Below, in pieces: positions 1 through 9,033 of a DNA stretch of 64,000 nucleotides. This DNA is from Halomarina litorea (GTDB taxonomy: Archaea > Halobacteriota > Halobacteria > Halobacteriales > Haloarculaceae), in assembly GCF_024227715.1 (NCBI RefSeq), contig NZ_CP100451.1, forward strand, positions 95,484-159,483, in the 5' to 3' direction. Every line of letters starts with the position of its first letter. Positions within the stretch are counted from its first letter, which is position 1. Below the pieces are notes generated by a model, which had not been told where the DNA came from, ran no database searches, and saw only the letters and a list, made by a program, of their open reading frames with translations. The position numbers and the translations under genes are program-made.

Positions 1-588
1 CGCTTGACCGATGAGGACGTACGCGACAATGCTGAATTGAAGCGAATCATCCGGACCTATCAAGAGGCGTTTCCTAATGAGTTCGAGCAGCGGGGGACGA
101 GCGTTCGCCGGTACCAAATTCTCGTCCCAGTTACTGTTGAAGAAGTACTCTTACAGGATCGAGAAGCGATGGCGAAACTCGCAGACCTCCCCGTCATCGG
201 AGGGTGCTTCCGCATTCTCGGAGCAGAGTCTAATCGACTATCCGAGCAAGAGATCATAGAGGAGCAACAAAAGACGCTCACTCAACGACTCGCCGACATC
301 AAAGACGGCGTGCTTGACCTCAACGGCTGTTCTGCCGAGCGGTTGACTGGAGATGATCTAGCGGCGAGCGTCGAAGCATTCTGGACGGGGCGAACGATGG
401 AGTACCAGACTAGCGGCCAGTACGAGAGTCGTTTCGAAGATACCCCGGCTGACGCTGGCGTTGTAATGTCGACTGGGGCGCCGTCCAAGGATAGCGGTAC
501 GCCTCCAGATGATACTGACCTTGAAGCTGATACGGACACTATTGGGGACATCGCTGTTGACGGCGGCCATCGGGGTGGATCCCAATGA
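1..588 (+). CDS. VirB4-like N-terminal subunit, 5'-truncated by window edge
   Basis: The frame is open from base 1, so the true start lies outside the window; about 195 residues are visible. It ends in an ATGA overlap with the next gene, an ATPase of VirB4 type, so the two are translationally coupled. The visible part has a compact alpha/beta stretch (about residues 40-135) followed by an acidic, Ser/Thr/Asp-rich tail that looks disordered. Pattern and position are like the non-catalytic N-terminal half of VirB4/TraC proteins, which would make this a split VirB4. No Walker motif is present. The conjugation role is inferred from the neighbours; family membership is not proven. Confidence 0.55.
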   Translation, partial: RLTDEDVRDNAELKRIIRTYQEAFPNEFEQRGTSVRRYQILVPVTVEEVLLQDREAMAKLADLPVIGGCFRILGAESNRLSEQEIIEEQQKTLTQRLADIKDGVLDLNGCSAERLTGDDLAASVEAFWTGRTMEYQTSGQYESRFEDTPADAGVVMSTGAPSKDSGTPPDDTDLEADTDTIGDIAVDGGHRGGSQ

Positions 589-2465
589 ATCTCAGCTTCG
601 AACAGGTTCAGAATCTTCTATCGCGAGATGGCCGGTCCAACAGCAACACGACCACAGAGAAGCACTCGACAGCGGTCGCTCCGTCCGGTATCGACCGAGA
701 ACGGACGGCGATTCACACGGGCGAGCAGTGGTGCCGAACTCTTGCAGTCGTTAGCTGGCCCAAACACCTCCCACCGGGTATTCTTGATAAACTTCACACG
801 CACCCGAGTTCGAACGTAGACGTCACAATTCATGCGAATCCGATTGGACGTGACACGTCGATCAATAGCTTCGAGGATGCGATTCGTGATCTGAAGGGCG
901 CAAAGATCGAGAAGCAGAATCGGAACTCAGCTACGCTTGAGGAGACGGAGCGCCGCCTCCGTGAACACGTCTCCGTCCGCCAGCAACTCTCGGAGGGTGA
1001 GCAACGTGTCTACGATGTTGCTGTGTACATCACGCTTCGTGCAGAGTCACGAGAGCGACTCGATAAGCTGACCCGACACATCAACGCAGAGTTGACTGGG
1101 AGCCAGATTACGCTTAAGCCGGTGACCTATCGGCAGGAGGGTGCGATGGTCGCGGCAAGCCCGATTGCACTCGATCCAATCGAGGAGACTACGAAGATGG
1201 TGAGTGGAGCAGTAGCGTCACTGTACCCATTTTCAACGTCGACTGTTATCGAAGAATCGGGCATCCTCGTTGGCTATCACGCAACTACTGATGCGCCCGT
1301 CATCATTGACCGCTTCACCCGTGAAAACGGGTACAACTGTATCGTCTCCGGAAAGACTGGCGACGGCAAGTCCTTTGGAGCGAAGCTCATGCTACTACGT
1401 CGGTTGGCGAAGGATCCAGATACCATCGCGTTCATAATCGATCCACTCTCGGACTATCGGCGTCTTGTCGACAAACTCGACGGGGAACATATTGTCATCG
1501 GTGGGCGACGAGGACTCAATCCACTCGACATTCAGCCAACTCCCGAAGCAGTCCTCGACCAGAAGCCGGATCTGAACCCGTTCGGTAAGAAGAAATCTAG
1601 CGTGATGGGGTTTTTCAGTGACTATTTCGAGAGTCAAGGCATGGAGATGGGGTTCAAACGAACGGTCCTTGATATCGCTGTGACCGAGGCATACGATCGG
1701 GCGGGCATTGACGACCGTATCGAGACTCACCATCATGAGAGTCCAACCCCTCGAGATGTCCGTTCGATACTCCGTGAGATTAGCGAATCTCCCGAGGACC
1801 TTATCGACGATCTCACTGATCGAGGGGTCGACGCGTACGAGGATGCAGCAACGAAACTCCGCATGGCCCTCCACCCATTCGCGGAAGGCCAATCTTACGC
1901 ACACCTCGGTGGAGAGAGCGACATCAGTGTAACTGATTCAAAGCTCGTCTATCTTGATCTCCAACAGTCTGAATCAGAGCGAGAACTCGGGCTGATGATG
2001 CAGCTCCTACTGGACGCGATTTACCAGCGGGCGAAAACCACGACGAAAGACGTTATTCTTTGCATAGACGAAGCTCACTATCTATTAGAGAATGAACATA
2101 GCCTTGGATGGCTCGATCGTGTAACCAGACACGCTCGACATCACAGCATGTCGCTACAACTCTCGACACAGAAGATCGAGGACTTCCTGCAGGACGAGAA
2201 GCGGCGGACAATTCTCGGTAACTGCTCGATGCAACTGCACTGGCGAGAGAACAAGCTCTCCGAAAGTCATCGCGAAGCACTTGACCTCACGGAACGCGAG
2301 GGAGAATTCGTCCGAAATGCACTTCCTGGAAGCATGGAACGTGGGTATTCACAAGCGCTCTGTGTCGTCGATGGCAAGGGTGCGTATCCTGTCAAAGTGA
2401 GCGCACTCACACCTGAAGCGGCACTCATCGACGAGAGTGTTGCGCGTAATCTCGGGGTGGAGTGA
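585..2465 (+). CDS. VirB4/HerA-type conjugation ATPase
   Basis: A 626-residue P-loop ATPase, probably the motor that energises assembly of a type IV secretion/conjugation apparatus at the membrane. Walker A (GKTGDGKS) lies at about residues 256-263 and Walker B (VILCIDEAHYLL) at about 490-501. A later segment (RHHSMSLQLSTQ) fits the motif III region of VirB4/TraC/HerA ATPases. Residues 1-230 resemble the VirB4 N-terminal region. It overlaps the upstream gene by 4 nt and ends in an overlap with the following zinc-ribbon membrane gene, so the three form one operon. VirB4 is preferred over a chromosomal HerA because of the adjacent coupling-type ATPase and membrane protein. Confidence 0.82.
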   Translation: MNLSFEQVQNLLSRDGRSNSNTTTEKHSTAVAPSGIDRERTAIHTGEQWCRTLAVVSWPKHLPPGILDKLHTHPSSNVDVTIHANPIGRDTSINSFEDAIRDLKGAKIEKQNRNSATLEETERRLREHVSVRQQLSEGEQRVYDVAVYITLRAESRERLDKLTRHINAELTGSQITLKPVTYRQEGAMVAASPIALDPIEETTKMVSGAVASLYPFSTSTVIEESGILVGYHATTDAPVIIDRFTRENGYNCIVSGKTGDGKSFGAKLMLLRRLAKDPDTIAFIIDPLSDYRRLVDKLDGEHIVIGGRRGLNPLDIQPTPEAVLDQKPDLNPFGKKKSSVMGFFSDYFESQGMEMGFKRTVLDIAVTEAYDRAGIDDRIETHHHESPTPRDVRSILREISESPEDLIDDLTDRGVDAYEDAATKLRMALHPFAEGQSYAHLGGESDISVTDSKLVYLDLQQSESERELGLMMQLLLDAIYQRAKTTTKDVILCIDEAHYLLENEHSLGWLDRVTRHARHHSMSLQLSTQKIEDFLQDEKRRTILGNCSMQLHWRENKLSESHREALDLTEREGEFVRNALPGSMERGYSQALCVVDGKGAYPVKVSALTPEAALIDESVARNLGVE

Positions 2466-3562
2466 CAATGCCCGACCAGAATGAACCTATCTCCGAACCA
2501 CGACGGCGTGAGACAGATCCGGACGGTGATGACATCGCTTTCGTACCATCACCAGACTATGATGTTGATTTAGTAGAGTATCGCACACTCCGTCGTGCCA
2601 ACTACTGTTGTGAAGCCTGTAGTACCCGAGTAGAGCTGGGCGAGGGGTTAATATGGAAAATTCGATCCAATGATTTCAGCTACCGGAATACCGCATACGT
2701 CTGTGTAGAGTGTCTCCACCGCCAGGGATGGCGGGACGATGTCCGTAAGCGTCGAATACAGGAAGCGGGACCTGTCAAAGGACGACTCATCGGATGGTTC
2801 TGGGATGCGCCGACTGCCTTCATCAGATACGCCGAGCATGTCCTCATCGGATTGGTTCTGCTGAGCACTCTCCTCTTACTCGTCACCGCTATAGGAGCTC
2901 AGGAGTACTTTCTCAATGCGGTCGTTCAGTCCAGCGGACTCGTGATCGGTATCACAGCCGGGCTGTATCTCTGCCATCTTGTTGTGTGGGTCTATCGCGA
3001 TCCTCGAGGATGGGTATTCAGCCGACGACCACCATGGTACTATCTCTTGATTATCTGTGGGTTTGGCAGCATAGCCTATTTCCTTACTCTCGCCATCGAC
3101 GACGTCTCCAGCCTCGTCTCGACAGCTATTCTCGTCGGAACTGGAGTGGGCTGTGCTATCGCAATTGACCAATCGGTTCGCCGTGACCGTACACAGTACT
3201 ATTTCCCAGGCGCTCCAATGTATCGCGCCATTGTAGTGGGAACGGTTCGAATCAGTGCGTTTCTCTCAGTCGTCATCACAGTGGCCCCACAAGCACTCTG
3301 GGGGTCGTCTACGCTGTCAGCGGTCAGTTACGGGATGCCGATCATCGTGAGTGGAGGCTATCTCGTCTATCGGTCAACGAAGGACCCAGTGGTTCGAGAC
3401 TCGTTCGTCCACATGTACGACTACATCGAACATCCTGTACAACGAGTCTACACCAAGCTGATTCCATCCTCATCTGAAGTGACTCAACAGCAGGAACCGC
3501 TCGCCGGAGAGAGAGAAGCGGAGAACTCTAGCAACCAGCAACGAGGTAGCTCTGATCAATGA
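2462..3562 (+). CDS. Zinc-ribbon polytopic membrane protein of the conjugation operon
   Basis: About 366 residues. The N-terminal third is soluble and holds two Cys pairs (CCEAC near residue 40, CVEC near residue 80), a zinc-ribbon or HNH-like arrangement without a clear catalytic His. It is followed by about six hydrophobic segments between residues 125 and 300 and a polar Gln/Ser/Glu tail. The GTG at 2462 overlaps the VirB4 stop codon; an ATG at 2468 is an equally good start. Position between VirB4-like and coupling ATPases suggests a membrane component of the transfer channel (VirB6-like by topology only). No family could be named from the sequence. Confidence 0.6.
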   Translation: MTMPDQNEPISEPRRRETDPDGDDIAFVPSPDYDVDLVEYRTLRRANYCCEACSTRVELGEGLIWKIRSNDFSYRNTAYVCVECLHRQGWRDDVRKRRIQEAGPVKGRLIGWFWDAPTAFIRYAEHVLIGLVLLSTLLLLVTAIGAQEYFLNAVVQSSGLVIGITAGLYLCHLVVWVYRDPRGWVFSRRPPWYYLLIICGFGSIAYFLTLAIDDVSSLVSTAILVGTGVGCAIAIDQSVRRDRTQYYFPGAPMYRAIVVGTVRISAFLSVVITVAPQALWGSSTLSAVSYGMPIIVSGGYLVYRSTKDPVVRDSFVHMYDYIEHPVQRVYTKLIPSSSEVTQQQEPLAGEREAENSSNQQRGSSDQ

Positions 3563-3716
3563 CGTGGCTGAATTGCCAAAATATCGCTGACGAGCTATTG
3601 GACACAGTCAACCGCTTTGCGACTCCTCCGTGCTCACAGGGCCGTTCCGCCTCATTGCTTCGTCGATCGGTGGGACTGTGTCGCGAACCAGCTCGAATAC
3701 TCTCGAGGAGGTATGC

Positions 3717-6700
3717 ATGACCGAAGGTTCCCCAGATTGGGTACCGTGTGCTGCTTCAGAGGAGGTTCGCTGGTACGGTCAGATTGCATGGCGAGCACTC
3801 ACAGTCAAACTAATCGGGGGAATCGGAGCTCTCGTCGTCGGCTGGTTGACGTACATGGGTGCGTTCGAGTTGGGCACGTTCGGTAACATCTTCTTAAACC
3901 ACCTCCCAGATTCGCTTGCGGATGCACCAGTTGTTTACTCGTTTGGATGGCTCTCGGCACTTCCACTCGGGTTGGTTCCGCTTGGGGGCCTCTACATCTG
4001 CTGGAGTCTCTATCGTGGGTTCACTACGAAATACGCGATTACGACCCAGCGGCTTGTCGTTCAGCAGTACCCGACATCGAATACCGAAACGCTGTCCTTA
4101 GATTCTATAGAGGCAATCGACTGCCGGCGAACGGTGGTCGGTCGGCTCCTGGGCTATGGTGACCTCAGGTTTACAACGACAAGCGACACGACGCGTCAGC
4201 CCGTGTTCAGCGGTCTCAACGATATCGAACAGGCACGGTCCACGCTTTCCGAATTGGATGACGATGCATCGCCGCTCCAGCTACAGCGAGAGTATCTTCG
4301 AGTAACGCCTGCCCACGACGATCTGCAGGCCGACGACGTTCTCCAGCATATTGGTGGACTGAGAAACGTCGAGGCAGAGCCTGTACAACAAGGACTTACC
4401 CGATTCTTGCCGATCGAATCTTCCTCACCACCGACGTTCGAGTTCCTCATAGTTACTGAAGGTGCCGACGCACCAGTCGAGTTCTACTACTCCGCGACTG
4501 AGCGACTGAGTGTTCTTGAACAGCATTTGGAGACTGCCTATCCCGAAGCCTTCGATATTGAACGAGTCCGAGCCGATCTTGAGACGAAGCTCGTCCCACC
4601 AACCGAATATACACCGGAGCAGTTCCAGACCGCACTTGAGCGTGGAGATGTCCAGTGTACACCTCATGACCCTTCCTCTCTCCGAGAAACTCGCTCGTCT
4701 CCCTCTATGAACACTCAGCGGGCAGATGGTGGAACACGTATTGAGGGAGTACCTGACGAACGTACACAGCCGCCACTACCGCAGTACGACAGCGAGGACA
4801 GTAGCAGCGATGGTAACGGTACTCACCAGCCCTCGGCTATCGAGACGCCACAGGCAACGACTGCAGAAATCCTCGCACGACCGAGCCTTGAGAGCGACGA
4901 TGTGACCCTGAAAGGCATCGAATGGCACGGAGAGGGCGACTGGATGACACCACTCGCACAATTCGAGAGCTACCCCTCTCAGACAGGCTCCGACGAGCGT
5001 GCAAAGGCCCCACTGACACCCCTCGTCGACCAGCTCGCCGAGGCTGAACAGCCAACTGTATTTCAATCGGTGTTTCAGCGACGGTCTGACTGGAGTCAGA
5101 AGGCCTACAACCGGAAACATGATATTCGCCATGGTCGGGATGGATTAGCGGAGACTGTACTCGATGCCCTCTCGAAGATGCTCTGGGGGTACGAGGACTA
5201 CGAAGACCAGACGGTCCCCCACGATGAGCAGCATGTGGCCGCTATCGACGAGAAAGAACCACGCCACACGTTTGTAGCGAACCTCCGACTACTCACAGTC
5301 GCCGAGACGCCACAGGACGAAGCATCGACTGATCGGCGACTCGAGACGCTCAGTACCGTCTTCGATCATCTCGACGGACACTACTACGGTCTCGATGGCC
5401 AGCGGCTCACATCGAACGGGTTCCGACAGTCGACCAAACAGGATCACGTTCGCCAAACGTTGCGCCGACTGCTCAATCGCGACGTTGTCACAGAACGTCG
5501 CTGGAAACTCCCATGGCAGACATCGCCTGAGCTAGTCTGCAACCCCAGTGAAATTGCGAATTTCATCACCGTTCCCGACGCCGAGTCGCTTTCGACAGAA
5601 GGCGCTCGAACGACTGGGGCAGAAGAGACGAGTCGTAACCCACTCCCACGGCCGAGCGACGAGACACTCGAGGAATTCGCGTCTGGTGTGGCCCTTGGAC
5701 GAGCAATCGGAGAGACCGGCGAGCCAACCGAGCTTGTAAGTCTGCCGCCGCGACTTCTCACGAAACACGTCGGTCGCTGGGGGTCGTCTGGGGCCGGGAA
5801 ATCAACGGCGATGATTAATGACGCGCTCTCAGCGCATGCGAGTGTTCCGGGACCAGTCGTCCTCTTTGATCGGAAGGGCGACGGGATGTGCCAGGAGTAT
5901 CTTCGTTCGCATTTCTCCCGGTTCGGTGCATTCGACGACGTCTATTCGTTCGATATCCCCGAGCGACTCCCAGCACTCTCTGTTATCGATATCCGGCCTG
6001 CACTAGCGACTGGACGCGATCGTGAACTCGCGGTCCAAGATACTGTCGAGCACTTCCATGAGGTACTGCGGCTCGTCATGGGTCGTGAACAGTACGAACG
6101 GGCCTACGTCGCTATCGACATCATCGGGTATCTGATTCAGGCGTTGCTCGACGAGGAGTACGGTGCTGACGCGATCGGTCTTGATGCCTTGTTTGAGGCC
6201 GCGTTGGACATGCAGCACAATCAAGAGCTCCCGACGATCTCCGATGGTCGGCGTGACATCGAAGCCTCGCTGCGACGGCACTTCGCCAAGAATGACCACC
6301 AATTCCATCAGACGATGGATGCAGTTGCCAACCGGCTGGATAAGCTCAAGAACGACCCCTATCTCTATCGACTGTTCAATTATGTCCCCGAGTGGGACGA
6401 CGCCACCGAGACGTATGCCGAACCGTGCTTCGATTTCCGAGCGTTCCTCGATCAAAATGCAGTGCTTCTCTTCGATCTCGGCGCACTCCGACCACGGGCC
6501 CAGAATGCACTCATCATGGTGTTTCTCTCGACACTCTGGGATGCGATTCAGACACGCCGACAAGAAGCGACAGCTGAGTACGAAACGATTACCAACCTGA
6601 TCATCGACGAAGCTGCCCCCATTGCTGCAACTGACCTCATGGCGGAACAGCTACTCCCCGAATCGCGCTCCTTCGGACTCAGTGTCGAACTCGCTATGCA

Positions 6701-8645
6701 GTATCCCCGACAGGTCGCGCATACCAATCCGACGGCGTACGAGGAGCTACTGACAAATGTCCATACGAAGATTTTCGGGAAGATATCGGCCGACGACCGT
6801 GTCATCCAGTCACTCGCTCATGATGCGCTCGAACCCGAGGCCATCCGAAATCGACTAAATCGACTCCCCCCTGGTGAGACACTCGCTGATTTACCGAGTC
6901 CTACGTTTGGCGAAACGGGGCCCGCCCCATTCAGTCTCGCGCCGCTTCCACTCCCAGAAGGCCATCCAGAGAGTGAAAATCCGCTGACCGATGAGCAGGT
7001 CTCCAAGTTCGAAGCGCTCCATACAGCGATGTGCGAGCGAACCGCCGAGCAGTTCACTCCGTCTAGGAGTGAAGATACCATCGGCCAGAGTGCTTCGTCA
7101 ATTCACGGGAGGGATGCAACCGCACCCAGCGAGCCAGGAACGACGAATGATCTTGGCACTCTCATGGCCAGTTCGATTCGTGCAGTCCAGCTTCGAGAGG
7201 ACCTACGCGACACAAACGACTGGGTCCCTGCCTCGACAGTCGACAGTGATCTCCGATCTCGACTCACAACGACTGAGCACGACCAGCCCACACAGGAGAC
7301 CCTCGGCGAACTCCGAGCGCAGTCAGAATTCATCGACGTCTCACTTGATGCCGACCACGAGACAGTAATCGTCAGGCTCACCGATGCTGGTGAACGCGCT
7401 GCCGTACCTGATACGGGGTCGGTGCGGGCGTCCGGGGGCGAAGCCCATGACGATGCACTCAATGCTATTGAACGGGCCCTGATTGGCCTCAATTTCACAG
7501 TCGATATCCTCGAACAGGACGGAAGCGAACAACCGGATGGTGTGGCTACCCACCCGACACTCGATGCTCCGCTCGCGATCGAGGCGGAGACGACGACACC
7601 AGACCGGCCAGTGAAAGTTCTCACCAATCTCAAGCGTGCTCACGAAGCAAGACACATCCCGCTATTCGTCGTGGAGACAGACGACACAGAGACGTACTGG
7701 GCGAACCGTGTCACTGGAATCCTTCACCCACCGGTCAAGGAGGTACAGGGGGAGAGGCGATTGTACACGTACGACGACCCAATCACATACGGTGGTGGCG
7801 CCGCAGCGGCCAACGGCGTGACCGCTGTCCGCCCGACTGCTGGAGCTGAAGACTCCCGGCAGACCATCTGGTGCGTTGATGAAGACGGATACGTTCTTTC
7901 CGATAGCTCGGGGACCGAGCACGCTCAAGTGTCAGCTATCGATGACGCGCCACGAGCCGTGTTTCCGGCACTCTACACGTATGATAGCGAAACTGAGACG
8001 TTCGTCGTTTACGACCGCGGTGAGACTCAAACGTATCCGACCAAGGACGCGTTCGAAGCTGAGTGGGTGACCGTCAAACGCCCGTTCGTCCCCGAGTCTG
8101 CACTCTCCTCGTCAGCTGTCGAGCAGACGACCTATGCCATCGCTATCGTTCACACAGATGGTGAAGTTGTTATCTATTCTGCAGGCGATATTCATCCAGT
8201 CTCGGCACTCATTGACGGGACGATCGACCTGCACTCACCGTCGAAATCGAGCGCAGATCCGAGCGAGGCAGGAGAACGGGAACAAAGCGCTAGCTCTGGG
8301 TCGGTAACACAACGTGATGATCAGCGTGATGCTTCGTCAGTCGGCCGCTCAGCCGCCCCATCGAGCGAAATGGATACCCAAACCCATCTCGAGCACTTCA
8401 TCACAACTCGCCTCAGGCTGGATTCGGACTCTGTCGTTCCCAAGGACGACTGTTATCGTGCATACGCTACGAACGCGAGAGCCCACGATGTCGAGCCACT
8501 CTCGAAGAGCTGGTTCGGTCGGCGCCTCGGTGAACATCTCGATATCGAGACGCGCCGTGTTCGACGTGAGGGTGAGTTGATTCGCTGCTACACCGGTATC
8601 CGACTCACCGATGGAGATGAGTCGCTGGAGGGTGAGATATCGTGA
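3717..8645 (+). CDS. Giant coupling-type (VirD4/TraD/HerA) ATPase
   Basis: The start at 3717 is chosen because GGAGG lies 5 nt upstream, one of the few strong Shine-Dalgarno sites here; the frame itself is open further upstream. The 1642-residue protein begins with two hydrophobic segments and a PH-like membrane-proximal domain (about residues 1-170). A long acidic linker follows, then an FtsK/HerA-type ATPase core with Walker A (GSSGAGKS, about residue 690) and Walker B (NLIIDEAAP, about residue 960). The C-terminal 600 residues include a stretch resembling a restriction-endonuclease-like fold (about 1240-1340) and a small C-terminal helical domain. Family VirD4/TraD coupling proteins are usually 500-800 residues, so this is more than twice the usual length. 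Likely role: linking DNA substrate to the secretion channel. Confidence 0.75.
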   Translation: MTEGSPDWVPCAASEEVRWYGQIAWRALTVKLIGGIGALVVGWLTYMGAFELGTFGNIFLNHLPDSLADAPVVYSFGWLSALPLGLVPLGGLYICWSLYRGFTTKYAITTQRLVVQQYPTSNTETLSLDSIEAIDCRRTVVGRLLGYGDLRFTTTSDTTRQPVFSGLNDIEQARSTLSELDDDASPLQLQREYLRVTPAHDDLQADDVLQHIGGLRNVEAEPVQQGLTRFLPIESSSPPTFEFLIVTEGADAPVEFYYSATERLSVLEQHLETAYPEAFDIERVRADLETKLVPPTEYTPEQFQTALERGDVQCTPHDPSSLRETRSSPSMNTQRADGGTRIEGVPDERTQPPLPQYDSEDSSSDGNGTHQPSAIETPQATTAEILARPSLESDDVTLKGIEWHGEGDWMTPLAQFESYPSQTGSDERAKAPLTPLVDQLAEAEQPTVFQSVFQRRSDWSQKAYNRKHDIRHGRDGLAETVLDALSKMLWGYEDYEDQTVPHDEQHVAAIDEKEPRHTFVANLRLLTVAETPQDEASTDRRLETLSTVFDHLDGHYYGLDGQRLTSNGFRQSTKQDHVRQTLRRLLNRDVVTERRWKLPWQTSPELVCNPSEIANFITVPDAESLSTEGARTTGAEETSRNPLPRPSDETLEEFASGVALGRAIGETGEPTELVSLPPRLLTKHVGRWGSSGAGKSTAMINDALSAHASVPGPVVLFDRKGDGMCQEYLRSHFSRFGAFDDVYSFDIPERLPALSVIDIRPALATGRDRELAVQDTVEHFHEVLRLVMGREQYERAYVAIDIIGYLIQALLDEEYGADAIGLDALFEAALDMQHNQELPTISDGRRDIEASLRRHFAKNDHQFHQTMDAVANRLDKLKNDPYLYRLFNYVPEWDDATETYAEPCFDFRAFLDQNAVLLFDLGALRPRAQNALIMVFLSTLWDAIQTRRQEATAEYETITNLIIDEAAPIAATDLMAEQLLPESRSFGLSVELAMQYPRQVAHTNPTAYEELLTNVHTKIFGKISADDRVIQSLAHDALEPEAIRNRLNRLPPGETLADLPSPTFGETGPAPFSLAPLPLPEGHPESENPLTDEQVSKFEALHTAMCERTAEQFTPSRSEDTIGQSASSIHGRDATAPSEPGTTNDLGTLMASSIRAVQLREDLRDTNDWVPASTVDSDLRSRLTTTEHDQPTQETLGELRAQSEFIDVSLDADHETVIVRLTDAGERAAVPDTGSVRASGGEAHDDALNAIERALIGLNFTVDILEQDGSEQPDGVATHPTLDAPLAIEAETTTPDRPVKVLTNLKRAHEARHIPLFVVETDDTETYWANRVTGILHPPVKEVQGERRLYTYDDPITYGGGAAAANGVTAVRPTAGAEDSRQTIWCVDEDGYVLSDSSGTEHAQVSAIDDAPRAVFPALYTYDSETETFVVYDRGETQTYPTKDAFEAEWVTVKRPFVPESALSSSAVEQTTYAIAIVHTDGEVVIYSAGDIHPVSALIDGTIDLHSPSKSSADPSEAGEREQSASSGSVTQRDDQRDASSVGRSAAPSSEMDTQTHLEHFITTRLRLDSDSVVPKDDCYRAYATNARAHDVEPLSKSWFGRRLGEHLDIETRRVRREGELIRCYTGIRLTDGDESLEGEIS

Positions 8646-8802
8646 GCACGGACGACTCCCGAGGGGCCCATCAGTCGCTTCACCATCCAGCCTGCCACGA
8701 ATCTTCACAACCCCACATAAGACTCTGCTCGGAGTATCACTGTCGAACAGTGGACTGTCTCAGGCAGCTGTTCCATCCAGTACTGCAATTCATTCACGCA
8801 CA

Positions 8803-8860
8803 TTGGGTAGAACATTGCCTGGAACACGCCTCTTGGGTGGAACAATGCATGGAACACGCC
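8803..8860 (+). repeat. 28-bp tandem direct repeat with GGAACA boxes
   Basis: Two 28-bp units (8803-8830 and 8833-8860, 30-bp period) differ at three positions. Each holds two GGAACA-type boxes. An inverted copy (GTTCCAGGCA, 8895-8904) and a further TGTTCC at about 8769 bring the cluster to six boxes within roughly 140 bp. The block lies between the coupling ATPase and the primase-like gene and has no convincing coding frame. It could be an iteron-like replication or transfer site or an operator; nothing here decides between these. Confidence 0.6.
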
Positions 8861-8970
8861 GCTGTCTGGTGGTTTTCCTCGCTATTTCGCTCCTGTTCCA
8901 GGCAAAAACCAACTAGTATAGCGGGGGGTGAGGCCGTTGGACGTATGGATAAGCGTCGCGCTTCCGCGGC

Positions 8971-9010
8971 GGTGGTGTCGTTCAGTTCCCGAAGGGGTGC
9001 GGGAACCAGA
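8971..9010 (+). promoter_or_regulatory. Hairpin leader element A
   Basis: A 5'-leader hairpin just before the primase-like gene: GTTCCC pairs with GGGAAC across a GAAGGGGTGC loop. Five related elements (39827, 40450, 40724, 41111, 42207) precede other accessory genes. A 30-codon open frame starting at 8945 runs through the hairpin and stops in an ATGA overlap with the gene start at 9034, so a leader peptide is also possible. Confidence 0.5.
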
Positions 9011-9033
9011 ACCAGATTTCGAGGAAGTAGCCA

